64,000 bases of DNA, taken from the NCBI GenBank assembly GCA_013396915.1, contig VWZL01000812.1:124001-188000 (forward strand), written 5' to 3'. Position numbers and translations under genes: made by a program. How positions within the stretch are numbered: position 1 is the first letter of the stretch; every line of letters begins with the position of its first letter. The notes beneath the pieces are model-generated. The model was not told the origin of the DNA, ran no database searches, and was given only the letters and a program-made list of their open reading frames with translations. Origin of the DNA: Stercorarius parasiticus. Its lineage: Eukaryota; Chordata; Aves; Charadriiformes; Stercorariidae. Below are positions 1 through 14,243 of the stretch, piece after piece.

Positions 1-3000
1 ATCCATTATATCCCTGCTGGAGAGGTTGCAGTCAATCTAAAGCAGAAATCATAATGACCTTGTAGGTACTTTGATACTTAACAAGTAAGAGGTATTTCAG
101 GAACATACTGATAGAAAAGTCTGCAGGAGAGTTAACAAATCTATAGAGTGGATCTCCCCTTTACTAACTTCTAGGGAGTTTTAAATCAACATCAATAAAA
201 TCACAAAATTAATTCATCAAATCATGCCATTGCATCTCATTGAACTCTGTAGCAGTATGCAGTAGTAAAAATACACAAGAGTACCAAAAATTCTATTACC
301 TGTTGAACTCAAATTTCTGAGTAACTACAAAAGAACAATGAGTAACCTTGGAAGCTGAGTTGATTTTGAATTTGCTACTCTAGAAAATTGGTCATTGTAA
401 TGGTAAATTCTTGGTACTGATAAATATATGCTTTTAAAAATCTGCTGAAAAAGCTGTTTGAAAAATTCGCAGAAGATTTAGGTCCCTTTCCTGCTTGACT
501 ATGTATGCATTTATGCATATAATATTAAGTAATCACTGGATATTAAGAAAGTATTTCTGAGAGCTTGGACTAGCTCCTCTCACCTGAGTGCTGTAGCAGT
601 AAGCATCCAAAACATACTGTTTTCACTTCCTCTGCTCTTAGTGTTAGGACCTTTATATTCTTACGCGGTTTTACGTACACAACAATGTCTTTATTACTGC
701 AGAAAAAATGAAATAATCTGAAGCCAGCAAGCAGTATTCTTTTGGAATATGGAAGATACGGATTAAAAGCCTGCAGACAGGCTGAAGGGAGAACTCAGGT
801 AGCCAATGCCAATTTTTAACCTCTTGTGAAAAAAGTTGACACTAGCATGTCCCCTTTGCATGGCTGTGGAACATCTAAAAACAGGCAGCTAACCAGATGC
901 ATCCAAATGTATGACTTAAGCCTCTACATGAACGAAACGACTGCAGCCTTTGGATCCTATTTTGTAAAGATATTTTTCTCCATCCTTCTGTTAAGTGTCA
1001 AAATCCATTCTAGTGCATACCCTGCTAAAGCATTCAACTACTGTGAATACCAGTGTTAGAAAGCTAGATCTCACCATTCATTGCAACTTATTCACCAGTA
1101 TTGTGAATCCTTCTCCCCAAGCCAATAATTTTGATAGCACAGCATTGTGCTTCACAATGCCAAAGTCATTATCTGGGTTCAATACAGAGTGTACAGTTGG
1201 ATTTTTGACCATGTAAAAAGATTTCATTACTGTTCCTGACAGAGATATTGTTAGAACAAAGGAGTTAGCTCACAGAATAGGCACAACACTGAAATCTCTC
1301 TATTAGTGGGGTTGAGGTGTTCAGTCATTTTTTGTTGAGTGACATTGGTTTTTATTTTGTTTATTTTTTTTTTAAAAATATATAGTTACTGTACTATTGT
1401 TTCAGCCTTATCCATCATTTCAAATAAAAAAGTAATTATTAAAAAATCCAGTCTATGGTGTCTTTGTTCTTTTATTTTGCACACAAAGTATTGCATTGTA
1501 CCATAGCATGAAGCTTATATCTCCTGTAAATCACAATAATCTGTTTTTAAAAAGACAGTAGAATACAATGGAATCTTATTAAAATATCTAGGTGCAATTC
1601 CTTAAGTTTGTGGAGGAAGAATTCAATCATGTGAGCATGGAAAAAATCAAAATTTCCTGTTTCTCTAATGAGGCACAACTTATCTAAAAGATCTGTAATC
1701 TAACATAATTAACTTAAATATATTTTACAGGTGTAGTAAAAGGACAGAAATTATTTTTGTAAATTAAAATATATGGCAGAGACTTCATTTATTGCTATGA
1801 TGTAGCAAACAGAATCTCTTCTTTTTATATCTGTACAGATGAGCCTGTTTTAACAGTACCTGGATCCACACAAATGTATAACATCATTAGGCTGTAGTTT
1901 TTAACAGGGAAATTTATCACTAGTTTTCAGCGGTAACTGAATATTAATTTCTTTTAAAGAATTTCACCTTTAAATATATGAATCCTGTGCTATGCAAGTA
2001 TTTATGCATAAGGTGTTTGTGAAGGAGATAATTTGAGAAAGATAGCTTTGCTTTGTTCTTGAACTCTTTTGTTGTTTTTTTTAAAATTCATTTCAAAACA
2101 AAAACAAATTAAAAAATATGCATGCATACACTTGAGAGAAATGAGATAATGAAATAATTCATTTTGTTTCCAGAGGTGCTAAGGGATGTTAACAAATAAC
2201 ACTGTCTGCCATCAGGTGTTGCCACTCTGTAGGAATGTAAGTCATGCTCCAAAGCTCTTTGCACACCTGCATGACTGTATGTGCATTCATCCACTGATCA
2301 AATGCATCCCTTTTCATTTGATAGGCACAGGTCCCTTCATTTGATGGAACGTCCAAGTTGTCTCAGTTCACATCATCCAATACATAAGCTCATGTTACAC
2401 GAGCAAACATGTATCTACTGCAGGACAGAAACCCCTTCCTCATGAGGTGCTGACATGGTAGGTGTACTCTCAGTAACTTCTTTCTCCAAAACTTTGACAC
2501 CTCCTTCCTAAGTATGTAATAAAGAATAAGTTCTGTACAGGGTTATTAGTAGTTTTGCAGAACAATCTGGTTGAGAACTTGTGAATGGGGAAAAAAGGCT
2601 GATTCTGTTTTCTACTAGCTTCCCAGAAGGCAGAGAACATCATGAGTATATATTTGGAGGAAACATAGTTTGTGATAATTTTTAAAGTTTGTGGTGTTTG
2701 GCATTGGTTGGTTGATTTGGGGGTTTTTAATATAATAAATAAGTAAGTAAATAACACATTTTAAATTGTCACAGAAGCTGTGCAAAGCAATCTCAAAGTC
2801 TTCTAAAACGACAACTTTTGAACTAGTCATGTGAAGTCCTGACAAAATAGTAAGGCGTTATCAGTAGCACAGTGCTGAATAGGAAACTTCCTGGTAATCA
2901 AAGAATGCCAAAATCACCATAACTCTGAGCTGTTTCTGTTTGTCTTGAACCTCTATTTCATTACAAAACCATGAGATATTTCTTCTGCTTGTGATAAATT

Positions 3001-6000
3001 GGTAGATAATGTTTTGATATATGTGTGAAAAGCACACAGAAGAAGTTATGTATGAATAGTAGTAAAAATAGATCTGACATTTGAATTATAAACTAGAAGT
3101 AGGTTTGGATTTCCAGAGAACTATCTCTTCTGGGGATATTTCTATACACACAAGAATGACTTCATGGTTTTAGCCAGAACTGAAAAATACAAAAGAGCCT
3201 TTGATATTCTGTTCTGGGTCACCTTGTTTGCTGCATTTTTTCTTGATCTCCACTGGCTTTACTGACTAACATCTGAGTCTTGTTTTAAGCTTGCTGATTG
3301 CATTGGGTTTGTATTTGCTATGCAATAAGCTGGCACTAAGAAGGATTTTGATCTTTAATCTGGTTCAAGGGATTCTAAGCAGCTCTGATTGCAGCCATAG
3401 GCAATACATGTACTAAATGAGATTGAAGGACAAATTAAAATAAATAATGTTTGAGTAAATCACTTTGTCCTGGTTAAATGCATTTAACAATTTCATTTTC
3501 CCTTGCAAAGCAGGTTTTAAAGCAATTAACAAGTGTTTTATTTTTTTGATGTAAGTATAATGAATCTGTTTCTGCACAGAAAAACTAATGCCATTAAAGT
3601 TGTGTCTCTCCTCCATGCATTACAATAGCTTCAAAGCTTTTGGGTAGAAAGCTGAGGAGAAGTCAGAGATCTGTAAAATATATCGTTGTATTTATTGCCA
3701 AAGGCAAAGCATGGGAAATTGGTTAAGGCTTTCTTAACAATCATAGTTCACTTAAGTAATGACGTTTTAGGCCTTTTGACTAACATCAGCTCCTTCAGCC
3801 AGACAATAGCAACTTTCTATAGTTTGCGTTACTGTAAGAAATAAAGTCTAGTAATGAACTATCTAAGAAACAACAACAAAAAGCAGGTTTATTTGATCCA
3901 GTTATTTTAGCAATCTTTCACCTGCCAATTCCTTACTTTTTCTACATTTAGAGTAACATTTTTATGATATGTTGCTATATTTGGAGAAGAGAAAACTAAA
4001 CAGTGTACTGAAAGAGTTATCTGACACTGTAATAAGGGAAAAAAACTAGAAAGGATAATATGTATGGTTTAAAAAAATGTTACTCAAAGAAGCAAATTTG
4101 TCAGATTATCTATGTTAGACAGGTAAAAATACCTGATAACCTGGTAGACTAAGCCCTGTTTGGCCACAAGTCCAAACAGAAAAAAATACTTATAGATGTT
4201 ACAGCACTTTGTGACCTATCATTTTATGTTCATCAGTTACTTCTCTGTATGTGAATATGTTTCTATAATTTAATGTTTATAAATATGAAATGTGAAAACA
4301 GCATAGGTATCAATTCAGAAAGGAAGAATGGTCACAGAATAATGTCTTCATGGTCTTTTCTGAGCATTGTTCTGGGGAAAAAACTTTTTTTCAGTACAAC
4401 TTAGTGTTTCTTATAGAATTCAGAGATAAAGTCCTGGCCACTTCTGCATTATTGCTAAAATTTCTATTGATTTCAGCTAGATAAATATCTAATCTGTTTT
4501 GGATCAGGAATTATTCAACTCTTGTTTATTTCATCTACCGTTATTTTTCCATGCTTCAGTATTCCCCTTCCACTCTTAGGTAAAATTTCTTGTGTGCTAC
4601 AAAGCACGGGAATGAATCACTTTTCATATAACTTCCCTCACATTTAATATTGGAGCACCTTGAAATAATTTGATTGCATACTACCACTGCTCAGAGAACT
4701 GTAGTAGTTGGGATGTTAATTATCTGCTAATATTTCAAAGTCTTTTTCTAAACACAGGCTTATACTGCTGCTTACGTACCTTTCCCTTCTCCTCCCCATC
4801 CCCCAGCTCTTAAAGAGAAATATGAAAAAAGTTTTAATTATAACTAAAAAGAAGTTGTTGGGCTCATTGAAGTTGTACTTTTCTTCAGTTGTGGCCTGTG
4901 TGGGACACAGTGCATTCCTACACTGCTGCTATGGTAAGAAACAGGATTAAACTAGACGAGTTCTTCCATTATGGAATCTAGTACAGTATTTTGTATATAC
5001 TTTTATCGTATATTCAACTGATAGCTATAACACTATCATGAAGGCCTTATGCTTGTTTTGTCTCTTTTAGAATACCCAAAGCACAAGTAAGATTATAAAG
5101 GTAACATTTCCCCAGGTCCTGCCAGCAGATTTTCTGTCCCTTCCCTGTGCATTGATGTTTCACCCTGTATTGTTGGTCCAGGTCATTCTATATTCCAGTC
5201 TACGGTAGTACTCTGTGAATCTGAAGCACCCCTATGCATTGGTTTGAGAAAAAAACCTAGCTTTAAAAGCTATTTTTTTATGGTATAAATCAAGTGAAAA
5301 TGCAGTTTGACTCATCTTGAAGAAAAGTGCTGATGCTGTATTTAAAAACTGCAGGAGAAAGAGTTCATTTCCTCTAAAAGAATTCCCAGTAGCATGAGAA
5401 ATAGTTAATACTGGTTTATAGCTTTCTTCCCTCAAGATGATTTAAAACTGTTCTTCCCAGTAGAATATTTGAATCACCAAACTATACTGTACTCCAGTGC
5501 AGTAGGTGTTAAACAGGTCTTAAGAGAGCTGTAAAGGTGAAGTGCACCTACAGAGAAAACAACAGTTTTTTTGGGACAGAGATGCCTAGAGGATATGGCC
5601 TTTTAGCAAGGCTTTTGATCAGAGGAGGAAACTACATAGAAAAAAGATGTATTCTGTTTCCTTTGAGGAATGGGAAATGTTGGCACAATGCCTCTAGCTC
5701 ACTTAAAGGAAAATAGCAGTTCTTCTTCAAGATAAGATTAAATATTTTGAAATGTTTCATGTGAATGCAGAGGGGAAAAAANGAGAAGAGTACTTAATTC
5801 CCTGCAGTGTATCAGCCAGATGAATAACAGTGAGTTGGTTCACCCATGTGACCAAGATAGCAGGATATACCAAAACACAAATCTCTTTGAAATGGCTATT
5901 AAGAACACAAATGCCTAGAGTTGATGGCCAAAGCTTGATAACAATTTGGTGTGCTAACAAAGAGTATTGAACCTATCAAGTAGCACAGGGATAATCCCTG

Positions 6001-6592
6001 ATTAATATTAAGAATCCCATTCACAGGATTCGGAGAAAGGAAAAAAGAGACCTTCATTGGATGCTTATAGAATACATGGAAGATTGTAAAATTAAATTAT
6101 TGATGGAACCGTTTTGCATTTGGTGCAGTTCTGCATGTTTTTTAAGCAAATACTTATGCCATTTTATGTAATCAACTGTATTCAATAACTATCTTTTGGA
6201 AATATTCAATCAGATTTAGCAATAAAGTGCAATAGGTCCCCTGGAGCCTCTTACTTAATCCAGAAAATATATAGTGGTCTATTCAGGATTATGTTTGACA
6301 TTTGGAAAGCATATTAGAAGATCACTTGCTAGTAAATGCACTAGTATCTCTTTTGACAGTATCTACATTATTTGATAGGCTGTGACATCTTTGCATTATG
6401 AAGAAGCACTATGAGACACTCTGCATTAATTAAAAACAAACACATGTTTGTGACTGTTTTTTTTTTCATAATGCACCAAAACTGCACAGCGTTCAAATTT
6501 ATATAATACAATATCTGTCCATTTACCTGTAACATAAATAGAACTTTTCTCCTATTCAAGGATAGACTATACAGTCTACCAGACTACAGCAC
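1..6592. other. AT-rich noncoding stretch, no gene recognised
   Basis: All six frames are broken at short intervals; the longest open frames are under 100 codons and resemble no protein I know. No tRNA, splice-bounded exon or recognisable transposon stands out. A single N lies at 5782 in an A-rich run. Around 4940-4985 a short piece weakly recalls a worn CR1 3' end, but it is too short and divergent to call. Confidence 0.7.
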
Positions 6593-7055
6593 CCCAAGAA
6601 GGGTGTTAAGGTCCTTGAATGAGTCCAGAGCAGGTAATAAAGCTGGCGAAAGAGCTCGAAGGCATGTCCTATGAGGAGTGGCTAAGGACCCCAAACTTGT
6701 CTAGTTTGGAGAAAAGGAGGCTGAGGGGCAACCTCTGCTCTCTACAGCTTCCTGAGTAGAGGAAGTGGGGAGAGAGGTGCTGATCCCTTCTCCCTGGTAT
6801 CCAGTGATAGGGCATATGGGAATGGTTCACAGCTGCATCAGGGGAGGTTTAGACTGGACATTAGGAAGCATTTCCTTACCAAGAGGGTGGTCAAGCACTG
6901 AAACAGGCTTCCTAGAGAGGTGGTCAATGCCCCAAGCCTATCGGCATTTAAGAGGCATTTGGACAATTCCCTTAACAACATGCTTTAACTTGGTCAGCCC
7001 TGAATTGGACTAGATGATCGTTGTAGGTCGCTTCCAACTGAAATAGTTCATTCTA
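6593..7055 (+). mobile_element. CR1 LINE, 5'-truncated 3' end
   Basis: This is the 3' end of a CR1 non-LTR retrotransposon in the plus orientation. The landmarks appear in the usual CR1 order: a 'tatgaggag..ctaagg' block, 'ggagaaaaggaggctgagg', 'caggggaggtttagactgga', 'ggtggtcaagcactgaaa', and finally 'ggactagatgatcgttgtag' followed by 'cttccaactgaaa'. These encode the end of ORF2 and the short 3' UTR, but the frame is broken by indels, so it is a dead copy. The tail reads 'tagttcattctac' rather than the (ATTCTATG)n seen in the copies at 15 kb and 61.7 kb, so it belongs to another CR1 subfamily, the same one as the stub at 30801. Boundaries are good to about 10 bases. Confidence 0.88.
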
Positions 7056-9314
7056 CCTTTCACCAAGTATTTCACGAACATTTTGTCAACAATCTCTGTC
7101 AGAAGACAGGAGAATGATCCAATCATTATGGGATCTTTTTTATACTAAGGGTTGTGGTTTTCTTCTGTCAAAAAAACATTCATGGCCCCAATATATTTTT
7201 CTTTCCCTGTTTCAATATTACATCACACGATTTCCTCCTTTTTCTCTGATCTTGTTACTACTTGGTTGATTTGACTACAAATGCATGCAACCAGGACCTA
7301 TTGACTACGCGTATCTACAAGTGGAGTTGCAAAATCTTCTCTCAAGGCAAAACAGTGTTCAAGTCAAATGAGCACAGGTGATAGCACAGGCATTTTTATG
7401 ATTTCTAAGACTTTCTTAAGTTCATATATAAAATTTATCATCAGAGAAACTCAGAGGTAACTGGAAACTTAATATTAAGATAGGCTGAGCAGGTCAGATA
7501 ATTATAAAAACAAAAAGTTATGGCTGGTGACATTTATATAAGCAACTTCATAGTATAACATAATCTTCATGTCCCAATGACAGAGTTGAAATATTTTCTT
7601 GTCCACAAAAGGCAGCATGGATAGCAGGAAGAATTTACATATGGAACACTATTCTTAAACCCTTGGGTGAAGTAAATTCTTTGGTAAGGTCTTTCTGCTA
7701 TATCCTTTTTGGTTCATTTTATTACCTTTCACTGTAATTCATGAACCCTGGTAGCTCCAAAACACATTTAGTTCAACCAGTTCATCAAAATACTTATTTT
7801 TATTAATTTTTAAAATTAACATTGATTAGGTGAAATTTGTAATGTTTTGACAAATGAAATTTGCAGTTATGACATGCTGAAAGCATTAAATATAGACAAG
7901 TTACAACACTCAGTAGTCTAGGGACCCTAAAAATTTAATAAGCTTTAGCTGCAGGCAAGAATCTAGCAGCTGCAGGGACTGAGGAGGAGGAAGGTCTAAT
8001 CTACTGGTAGCAGGTATTTTGTTGGAAAAAGTAGTGTATCATCATAACCCTTCTTTCTGTTTTATTACTGCAAGTTCTCACAAATTGTCATCTAGTGCAT
8101 ATATCTATGCAATTACCTATTGCTCTTTTTACATATTTTGCAAAAGTAGTAGGCAAAACCTCATACTCCAAAAAATCTTATTTCAGTTTTTCAGAAATAT
8201 TAAGTCTCTGCATATTTATTCTTCTGTATTCTGAACATAGTCCTCTGTTCCTAATAAACCTTCTATGACCATGAGATTGATCTTCATGAACAAGACTACT
8301 TTTTTGATAAATATCCTGTAAGAAGAAGCTATGTTCAGGGTATAGATACTGAAACAATACGCTATTAAATGAAAATGATCAGTTCAGTCTTACAGTAGTC
8401 ATGTTTAACAGTCAATGCATAAACAAAAGTAACAAAATGGGATTGTTTTTTAGCTATCTATGCAGATCTATTCTCCAACTTTATTCTCCAATCCTGCTGC
8501 AGAAGGAATGGTATCAGAGCACATGTACTGAAGACTAATACACTTACAGCACATGGGTTTTCCTTCTGGAATTGCAGGCCAAAAAATGGTGTTCTTCATG
8601 TTTCCAGCCAACCTGGAATCTACTTTAACTGAATCTGAAAGAGTCTGAGTCTTTGTTACTAAATAGAGTTCTGAAAAAGAGCTGTGGCATATATTATCAC
8701 TATTACATTATGATGTTGTGATGTCAGGATTTAGGTGGTGCACTGTGAGTGAAGTAGTCAGCTTCAAAAGATATTAGAAAAATCCCGTTATAGGAGTCAC
8801 TCATTCTAGAAATACTTCACTCACACTAGGCTAAACTACGTGAGGTTAACAGACTTCCCCCTCCATTTAAGTGCTCTGTAGAGGTACAGCTTTTTCTTGT
8901 TCAATTTATCTAGAACTTTATCATGGCTAGAGAACACCTGTGTCTAGAGACACAAAGGAATAAAAACAGCCAAAATAATCATATAAAAGATTTTTGTTAT
9001 GTTTTATCTTATTTTGGGGAACAGTCTTAACACATTCTGTTAATCATACCTTTTTGTTTGCAAATATAGAGCTATATTTCACACACAATAGTACGTAAAT
9101 GTGCATATTTTTTTTTCATTCCTGGATCAAGTGACATGCACTTTAAATTTGATGGGAAGTAATGGTAAGATTAAGTTTTCTATATGAAACCTTTCAATTC
9201 AGAAATGAAATGCAACAACTTTAACAGTATACACTGCAATGTCCCAGTCACAGAGAGAATAAAATCAAAAAAGGGCTGTAGAGTACAAAATATTATTTTT
9301 AAAATGTGTAAATG
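7056..9314. other. AT-rich noncoding stretch
   Basis: No open frame of note, no recognisable repeat and no RNA gene. Short A and T runs only. Confidence 0.65.
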
Positions 9315-9920
9315 TGTAGCGTGTTGACCCCAGACAATACCCATCCAGCTTCTCACTCATTCCCCTCTCCACAGGACAGGAAGAAAATAAAAGGAAGACG
9401 AGAAGACTCATCGATCAATATAATGACAGTTTAAGAGGGAAAGTAAAAGTTGCATGTGAAAACAAACAAACAAAAAAAAAATAAGGAAAAAAGAATTCAT
9501 TCACTACTTCCCATCAGCAGTTAGATGCCCAGCCACTTCCTGTAAAGCAGGGACATTCATAACAACTGCTTGGGAAGACAAATGCCAGTGTCAGTATCAT
9601 CTCCCTTTCCTCTTTCTTTTCCTGAGTATTTATTCCTGAGCAAAGCATCATATGGTGTGGAATATCTCTTTGGTCAGTTTGGGCCAGCTGTCCTCGCTAT
9701 GATCCTCTTGCTTACCCTCACCTTACTCACTGAGGGGGTGGACAGGAGGAAGGAAGAGAAAGGAGGTAGAAGAGAAAAACTTGGCACTGTGCAAGTACTG
9801 TTCAGCAATAGCCAAAACACTAGTATATTATCAACAGTGTTTTAGCCATAAATGCGAAGAACAGAACAATACGGGCTGCTAAGAAAAAAAGTTAACCCTA
9901 TCCCAGCCAGATCCAGTACA
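9315..9920 (-). mobile_element. Solo LTR of an avian endogenous retrovirus
   Basis: About 606 bases match, in antisense, an LTR family that I recognise from bird genomes. Landmarks are 'gttgaccccag' near the low-coordinate end, 'gaattcattcactacttccc' near 9494, 'atatggtgtggaatatctct' near 9651 followed by 'ttggtcagtttgggccagct', and 'gttcagcaatagccaaaaca' near 9803. The ends are TGT (9315) and ACA (9920), as expected for an LTR. No retroviral coding region flanks it, so it is a solo LTR left by recombination. The flanking pentamers, aaatg and aaact, are at best a decayed target duplication. The 91-codon open frame inside (from 9570) is incidental. The copy at 34115 is the same family in the opposite orientation. 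Confidence 0.8.
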
Positions 9921-12900
9921 AAACTATATCTTCCAAAAATGATCAAGGCAGGTTGGCATTTATAGAGAAATTGGGATTGGGATTTTCATTAGTTACCATT
10001 AGTGTTAGAGCTACCATTTTAAGAATAATTTTATTTAGAACTATATAAGAAACAATTTTAAAAATTCAGTATTTGAGGGTAAAAGTCCTTCTTAAAATCA
10101 AACCTTTAAAAATGTTTAGAGCTGAGCAAACAAATATGAGATACTTAAAAATATTCATAATTTTTGGCATAAACACATACACTGCTGAATATATTGCATC
10201 TGGGGTTTACGTAGAGCAAGAATCAACACTGTCTCTTATGCAGTACCTTATGTAGTTAGGTTAACAATTATAAAATGGCTCATTAAAATTCATAAATGTA
10301 TTTACAAATGAAGAACAGGCTTTTGATCTTCCAACCACTGCAAATATTATCTACAAAAGAAGCTGAAACACCAGACTGACAAGGAAATTCAAAATATGCA
10401 AAGGTTTTATCAGCAAATACAGACTTTATCTTTCCTGCAGCTATCAAATCAGTGAAGTAAAATTACAGAAATTTTCAAAATAAATGAAAATTCTCACTTC
10501 ATGCTTAGGATCATGCTAGGAGGGCAATAGAGAGAAAAGTTGGTATAATAGTTTTAACACAGCTGGGATGAAGAAAAGCATTGTCAATGTGAGGTTGACT
10601 TGGTTGAAATATAAGATGAAATACTACTTCTAAGCTATCAGTCTAACCCTCAAGTTCTTACTCACACAGAAAGCTATCCTTCCAGACTACAGGTGCATAA
10701 TGTTAATATTTATATTTTAATATACTTTTCACAAGATTCATCACCAATTAGATAGCACTTATTATCTATGGGTACTATAATCAATCTATGAATACTTCCT
10801 GTTGGAAAACTTGACCTAAACAAAAAAAAACCCCACACTTGCTACCTTATAATCATTAGTCAAAAGACCGACCAATCACATTAAATTGCACTAGCACAGG
10901 ATAGATTTGCTTCAAGAGGTAAAATTATTAATCCTTTTCACAGAGCAGGCATGCTACGTCACTCCTGAGCTCATGGAAAGGTACAGTGGAAGGACAATAA
11001 TTTACTCACCAGACAGAAAGATGTACAATCACCAGAGAACAAGGTTTTTGCCCTTTCCTGCTAGGGTCTATTGCCAAACTCTCCTGCTTCGCTAGCAGTG
11101 CTTACAAAGTCACTAAATTTGGAGCAAAATGGATTTTCAGTATAATATGTCCTAGAGATCTGATTTCTCCACTGTACCTGTCTTTTGGTTGATTTTTCTA
11201 TACTTTAGAGCATATGGACAAAACATGCAATGATCCATCAGATGTAAATTCTATGGTGCTACAAAAAATGACAAAAAGTGACATTTCTGATAGCAGAACC
11301 TTAACTTCTTTCAGACTTAATGGCTCACAACAAATGATAGAGCATCAAATGTAAATCACATTATATTTGACTAATAGAAAAATGTTACCTTTTTACATTA
11401 AGTTCATATTTCAACAAAAAAAGTTTAAAATATATTTGAAAACATCTAGGAAAAGCTTATAGATGTATTCTAGCTCAGTCAAAGTAATAATCTAGGAAAA
11501 ACGTCAGGATAAGAAAATCCAACAGTACAGACTGGATATGTACATAATCAGAAAGTAGCTTTCAATTTTATATGACATATTAAAAGTGAATTTATCATCA
11601 GACAATACAGGCTCACTCATTCTTTCACTGGGAATAAAGAGCTCCAACATCAAGCCATGCACCAGCATAATAATATTCCTTTTCTTTGTATTGTAGCAAA
11701 TTTTGAACTGAGTACATATTAAGGAAAAAAGTCTAATTAAAACTGCGTTTGCAACAGCATCCAGTCTATCTATGATCACAGAAGAAAGGCCAATTATCAC
11801 AGTATGATTTAACAGTAGATGGTATTGATCAAAAGCATTATTGACATCACTGACTATGTTGAGCTGTAAATTGAAGTTTTTCCTTATTCCTGTCCCCAGA
11901 CAGTGAGTGAAGACCCTCTTAAAATATCAGGGAGATTATGTATCTACCAGTTTCCTATTGTCAAAGATTTTTCTTAAGCCTCCTCTCTCCTTCATTTGTT
12001 ACAGCTCTACTTCCTTACCATCAGAAAGAGGTGGTTTCAAGGAAGAATCACAGGACAGAGTATAAAAGTGACTTTGATCCAACTTCCACCAAGGACTAGA
12101 TTTGCTGTTTTAGAAGGATTGTTAGAAGTATTTTTTACCTTCACTCTCCTCACAATTTATATGGGACGTTTTTGTGGCCATCAGTCCTGCTCCATTTCAC
12201 TCTTTGCTGTTCAGTACTGATCCTCCACTGGAAAATCAATATTGTAGGGAACATTCCTGCATTTTACTCTTACAGTGGGACAACAACAAAACCTAAGGAG
12301 GACAGTATTGAAGAATTACGTATCACTCTATCTGATAAATAGGAAGAGTAATATACACTCCTCTAAGAATGAACTTAGCATAGCTTCAGAAATTAATGAA
12401 GTATGCCTTTCCAAAATGTGTAAAGAATAACTTTACACATGGCCTGAATTAACTGAATTTCTTGTATTCAGATAACAGCTCCTATAATAAACTTTTTTTT
12501 AAAAAAGCCCTGCACCTATGGTGATCCACTTTGATGATAATGTACCAAAATGTGGGTGAAAAATATGGCTGTTAATTTTAAAATCATTATGCAAGACAAG
12601 TCTATATGAAACAAATTTTCTCCGTTGGGTGTAACAAACACGTTTTAAATGAATGAGTGGAACTCATGTAAATGTATCAGCTTCTACAATATCCAAATGC
12701 TGTATGACTCATTGGGAAGCTGTCACAGTCAAAATTCTGCTGTCTGCATTTTCTAGGAAATGGCAGGAAGCGTGTTGCTTTGTTTTGTGAGGATTCATAA
12801 TGCTTCTAGGTTCTTTATTGCAAAATATTTCCATGCCCCAGTTGCAATTTGTAGGAAAGATTCTGGAAAATGAACATTTTTTAGTATCAGTACAAGTATT

Positions 12901-13702
12901 TGAAAGCCATTTTACAATGGCAGTATTTCAATGGATGACTGGAAAAAGATGAAATTTAGTTTCTCAGGATTTTTTTCTTTTTTTTTGCACAATATGATGA
13001 TACAAAAAAATATTTCTGAGTGACTTGTGAACAGCAGATTTTCAGATTTTAAGAGAATTTAATTAGTATCAGTTGATTTAAGTAACATATTGGACGGAAA
13101 CAGAAGTAAAATGACCGATAAAGAAAATTTTAGACAGCCATTGAATGAAGTAATGAATTTGCAGAAATTCTTCAGACTTAGTTTGTATGAGTAATTTTTA
13201 AAGTGATTATCTGTAAGAGTAACATTCATTATTTATTTATTTATTAAATTGCAGATATTTATTAAATAAATTATTTAATTTACTAAATATTAAACAAATG
13301 ATTATATGTAAAATAACTTACCCTTATCTCCCTTCAAAAATGTAGAGACATAATAATAACATCCCTGAGAACAGTTCTCCAGCTAATCTTGATTCATTGT
13401 GCCACTTTATGCATGGGTAGTAGAACTGGGACCACTTTATCTTTTCCTAAATGTCTTTTGAAGTTTATGGTCATTGAAAAATCCATGCAAATAAATTGGT
13501 GAAGTAAATGATATATGCAGATCTCATACAGAGTATCAAAGCATTATGGTGGCTTAAATCCCTCTAGAAGCAACAAGAGACAGGATGAAAGAGTTTGCTA
13601 ACAAATGTCTAAGGTATTTTTTCCCATTCAGATGAATGAGTTCTTAAAAATAGAAAAGAATATTATAAGATCAATTTATAGTAGCTCTAATACTTTATGT
13701 TA
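9921..13702. other. AT-rich noncoding stretch
   Basis: Nothing recognisable as a gene. It includes a very AT-rich low-complexity patch at about 13226-13310 built from ATTT/TTTA steps, and a pyrimidine-rich run near 12969-12986. Open frames reach at most 98 codons (11504-11800, minus) and resemble no known protein. Confidence 0.65.
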
Positions 13703-13918
13703 AGGGATGTTAGCAGCGAGGCTGCCTCTAGCAGCGTCAGCCCAGGACTCCCTTCAGCCAGCCACTGGAGCTCTGCCCTGTTCCCCAAGGGACCCGGGGT
13801 CTCTACCCAGGCTGAGGGATGCAGCTGCCACTTTCCTGTTTGCAGGTTCAACGAGTGGTGAGGCTCAGCGCATATCCCAGAGACAGACAGACACACTCAG
13901 ACACACACATGCAGGACA
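13703..13918. repeat. GC-rich unassigned repeat segment, left part
   Basis: Composition jumps abruptly from AT-rich to GC-rich at about 13703 and stays so up to the CR1 junction. The segment ends in (ACAG/ACAC)-type simple sequence. Similar GC-rich, CA-rich sequence resumes straight after the CR1 at 15058. I therefore infer that one older element was split by the CR1. I cannot name its family; a retroviral internal region is possible because an LTR-like segment follows. Confidence 0.45.
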
Positions 13919-13919
13919 C

Positions 13920-14243
13920 ATCTACAAGAAGGGTCAGAAGGAGGATCCGGGGAACTACAGGCCTGTCAGCCTGACCTTAGTACCAGGAAAGATCATGGAG
14001 AGGATCATCTTGAGTGAGCTCTCACGGCAAGTGCAGGGCAGACAAGGGATCAGGGCCAGCCAGCGTGGGTTTAGGAAAGGGAGGGTCTGCTTAACCAACC
14101 TGATCTCCTTCTATGACCACGTGACCTGCCTTCTGGATGCCGGGAAGGCTGTGGATGTTGCCTATCATCTGGACTTTGGTAAGGCCTTTGACACCGTCCC
14201 CCACAGCATTCTCCTGGAGAAGCTGGCGAATCATGGCATAGAC
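13920..14243 (+). pseudogene. CR1 ORF2 reverse-transcriptase fragment
   Basis: This is 108 codons of uninterrupted CR1 ORF2, the protein that cleaves target DNA and reverse-transcribes the LINE RNA. Visible blocks in order are the 'NYRPVSLT' finger block (about residues 12-19), the 'SQRGFRKGRVCLTNLISFYD' block (about 50-69), and the motif-A region 'LDFGKAFDTVP' (about 88-98) that carries a catalytic aspartate. One extra residue seems to precede motif A ('VAYHLDF'), which would be unusual in an active enzyme. The frame runs into the assembly gap, so motif C (the ADD box) is not visible here. The endonuclease domain is absent because the copy is 5'-truncated. The open frame extends upstream to 13707 through unrelated GC-rich DNA, which is chance. 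Confidence 0.88.

Noticed and set aside
4915..4990. Possible very old CR1 3' end
   Set aside because: Only scattered words resemble CR1; not distinguishable from chance by eye.
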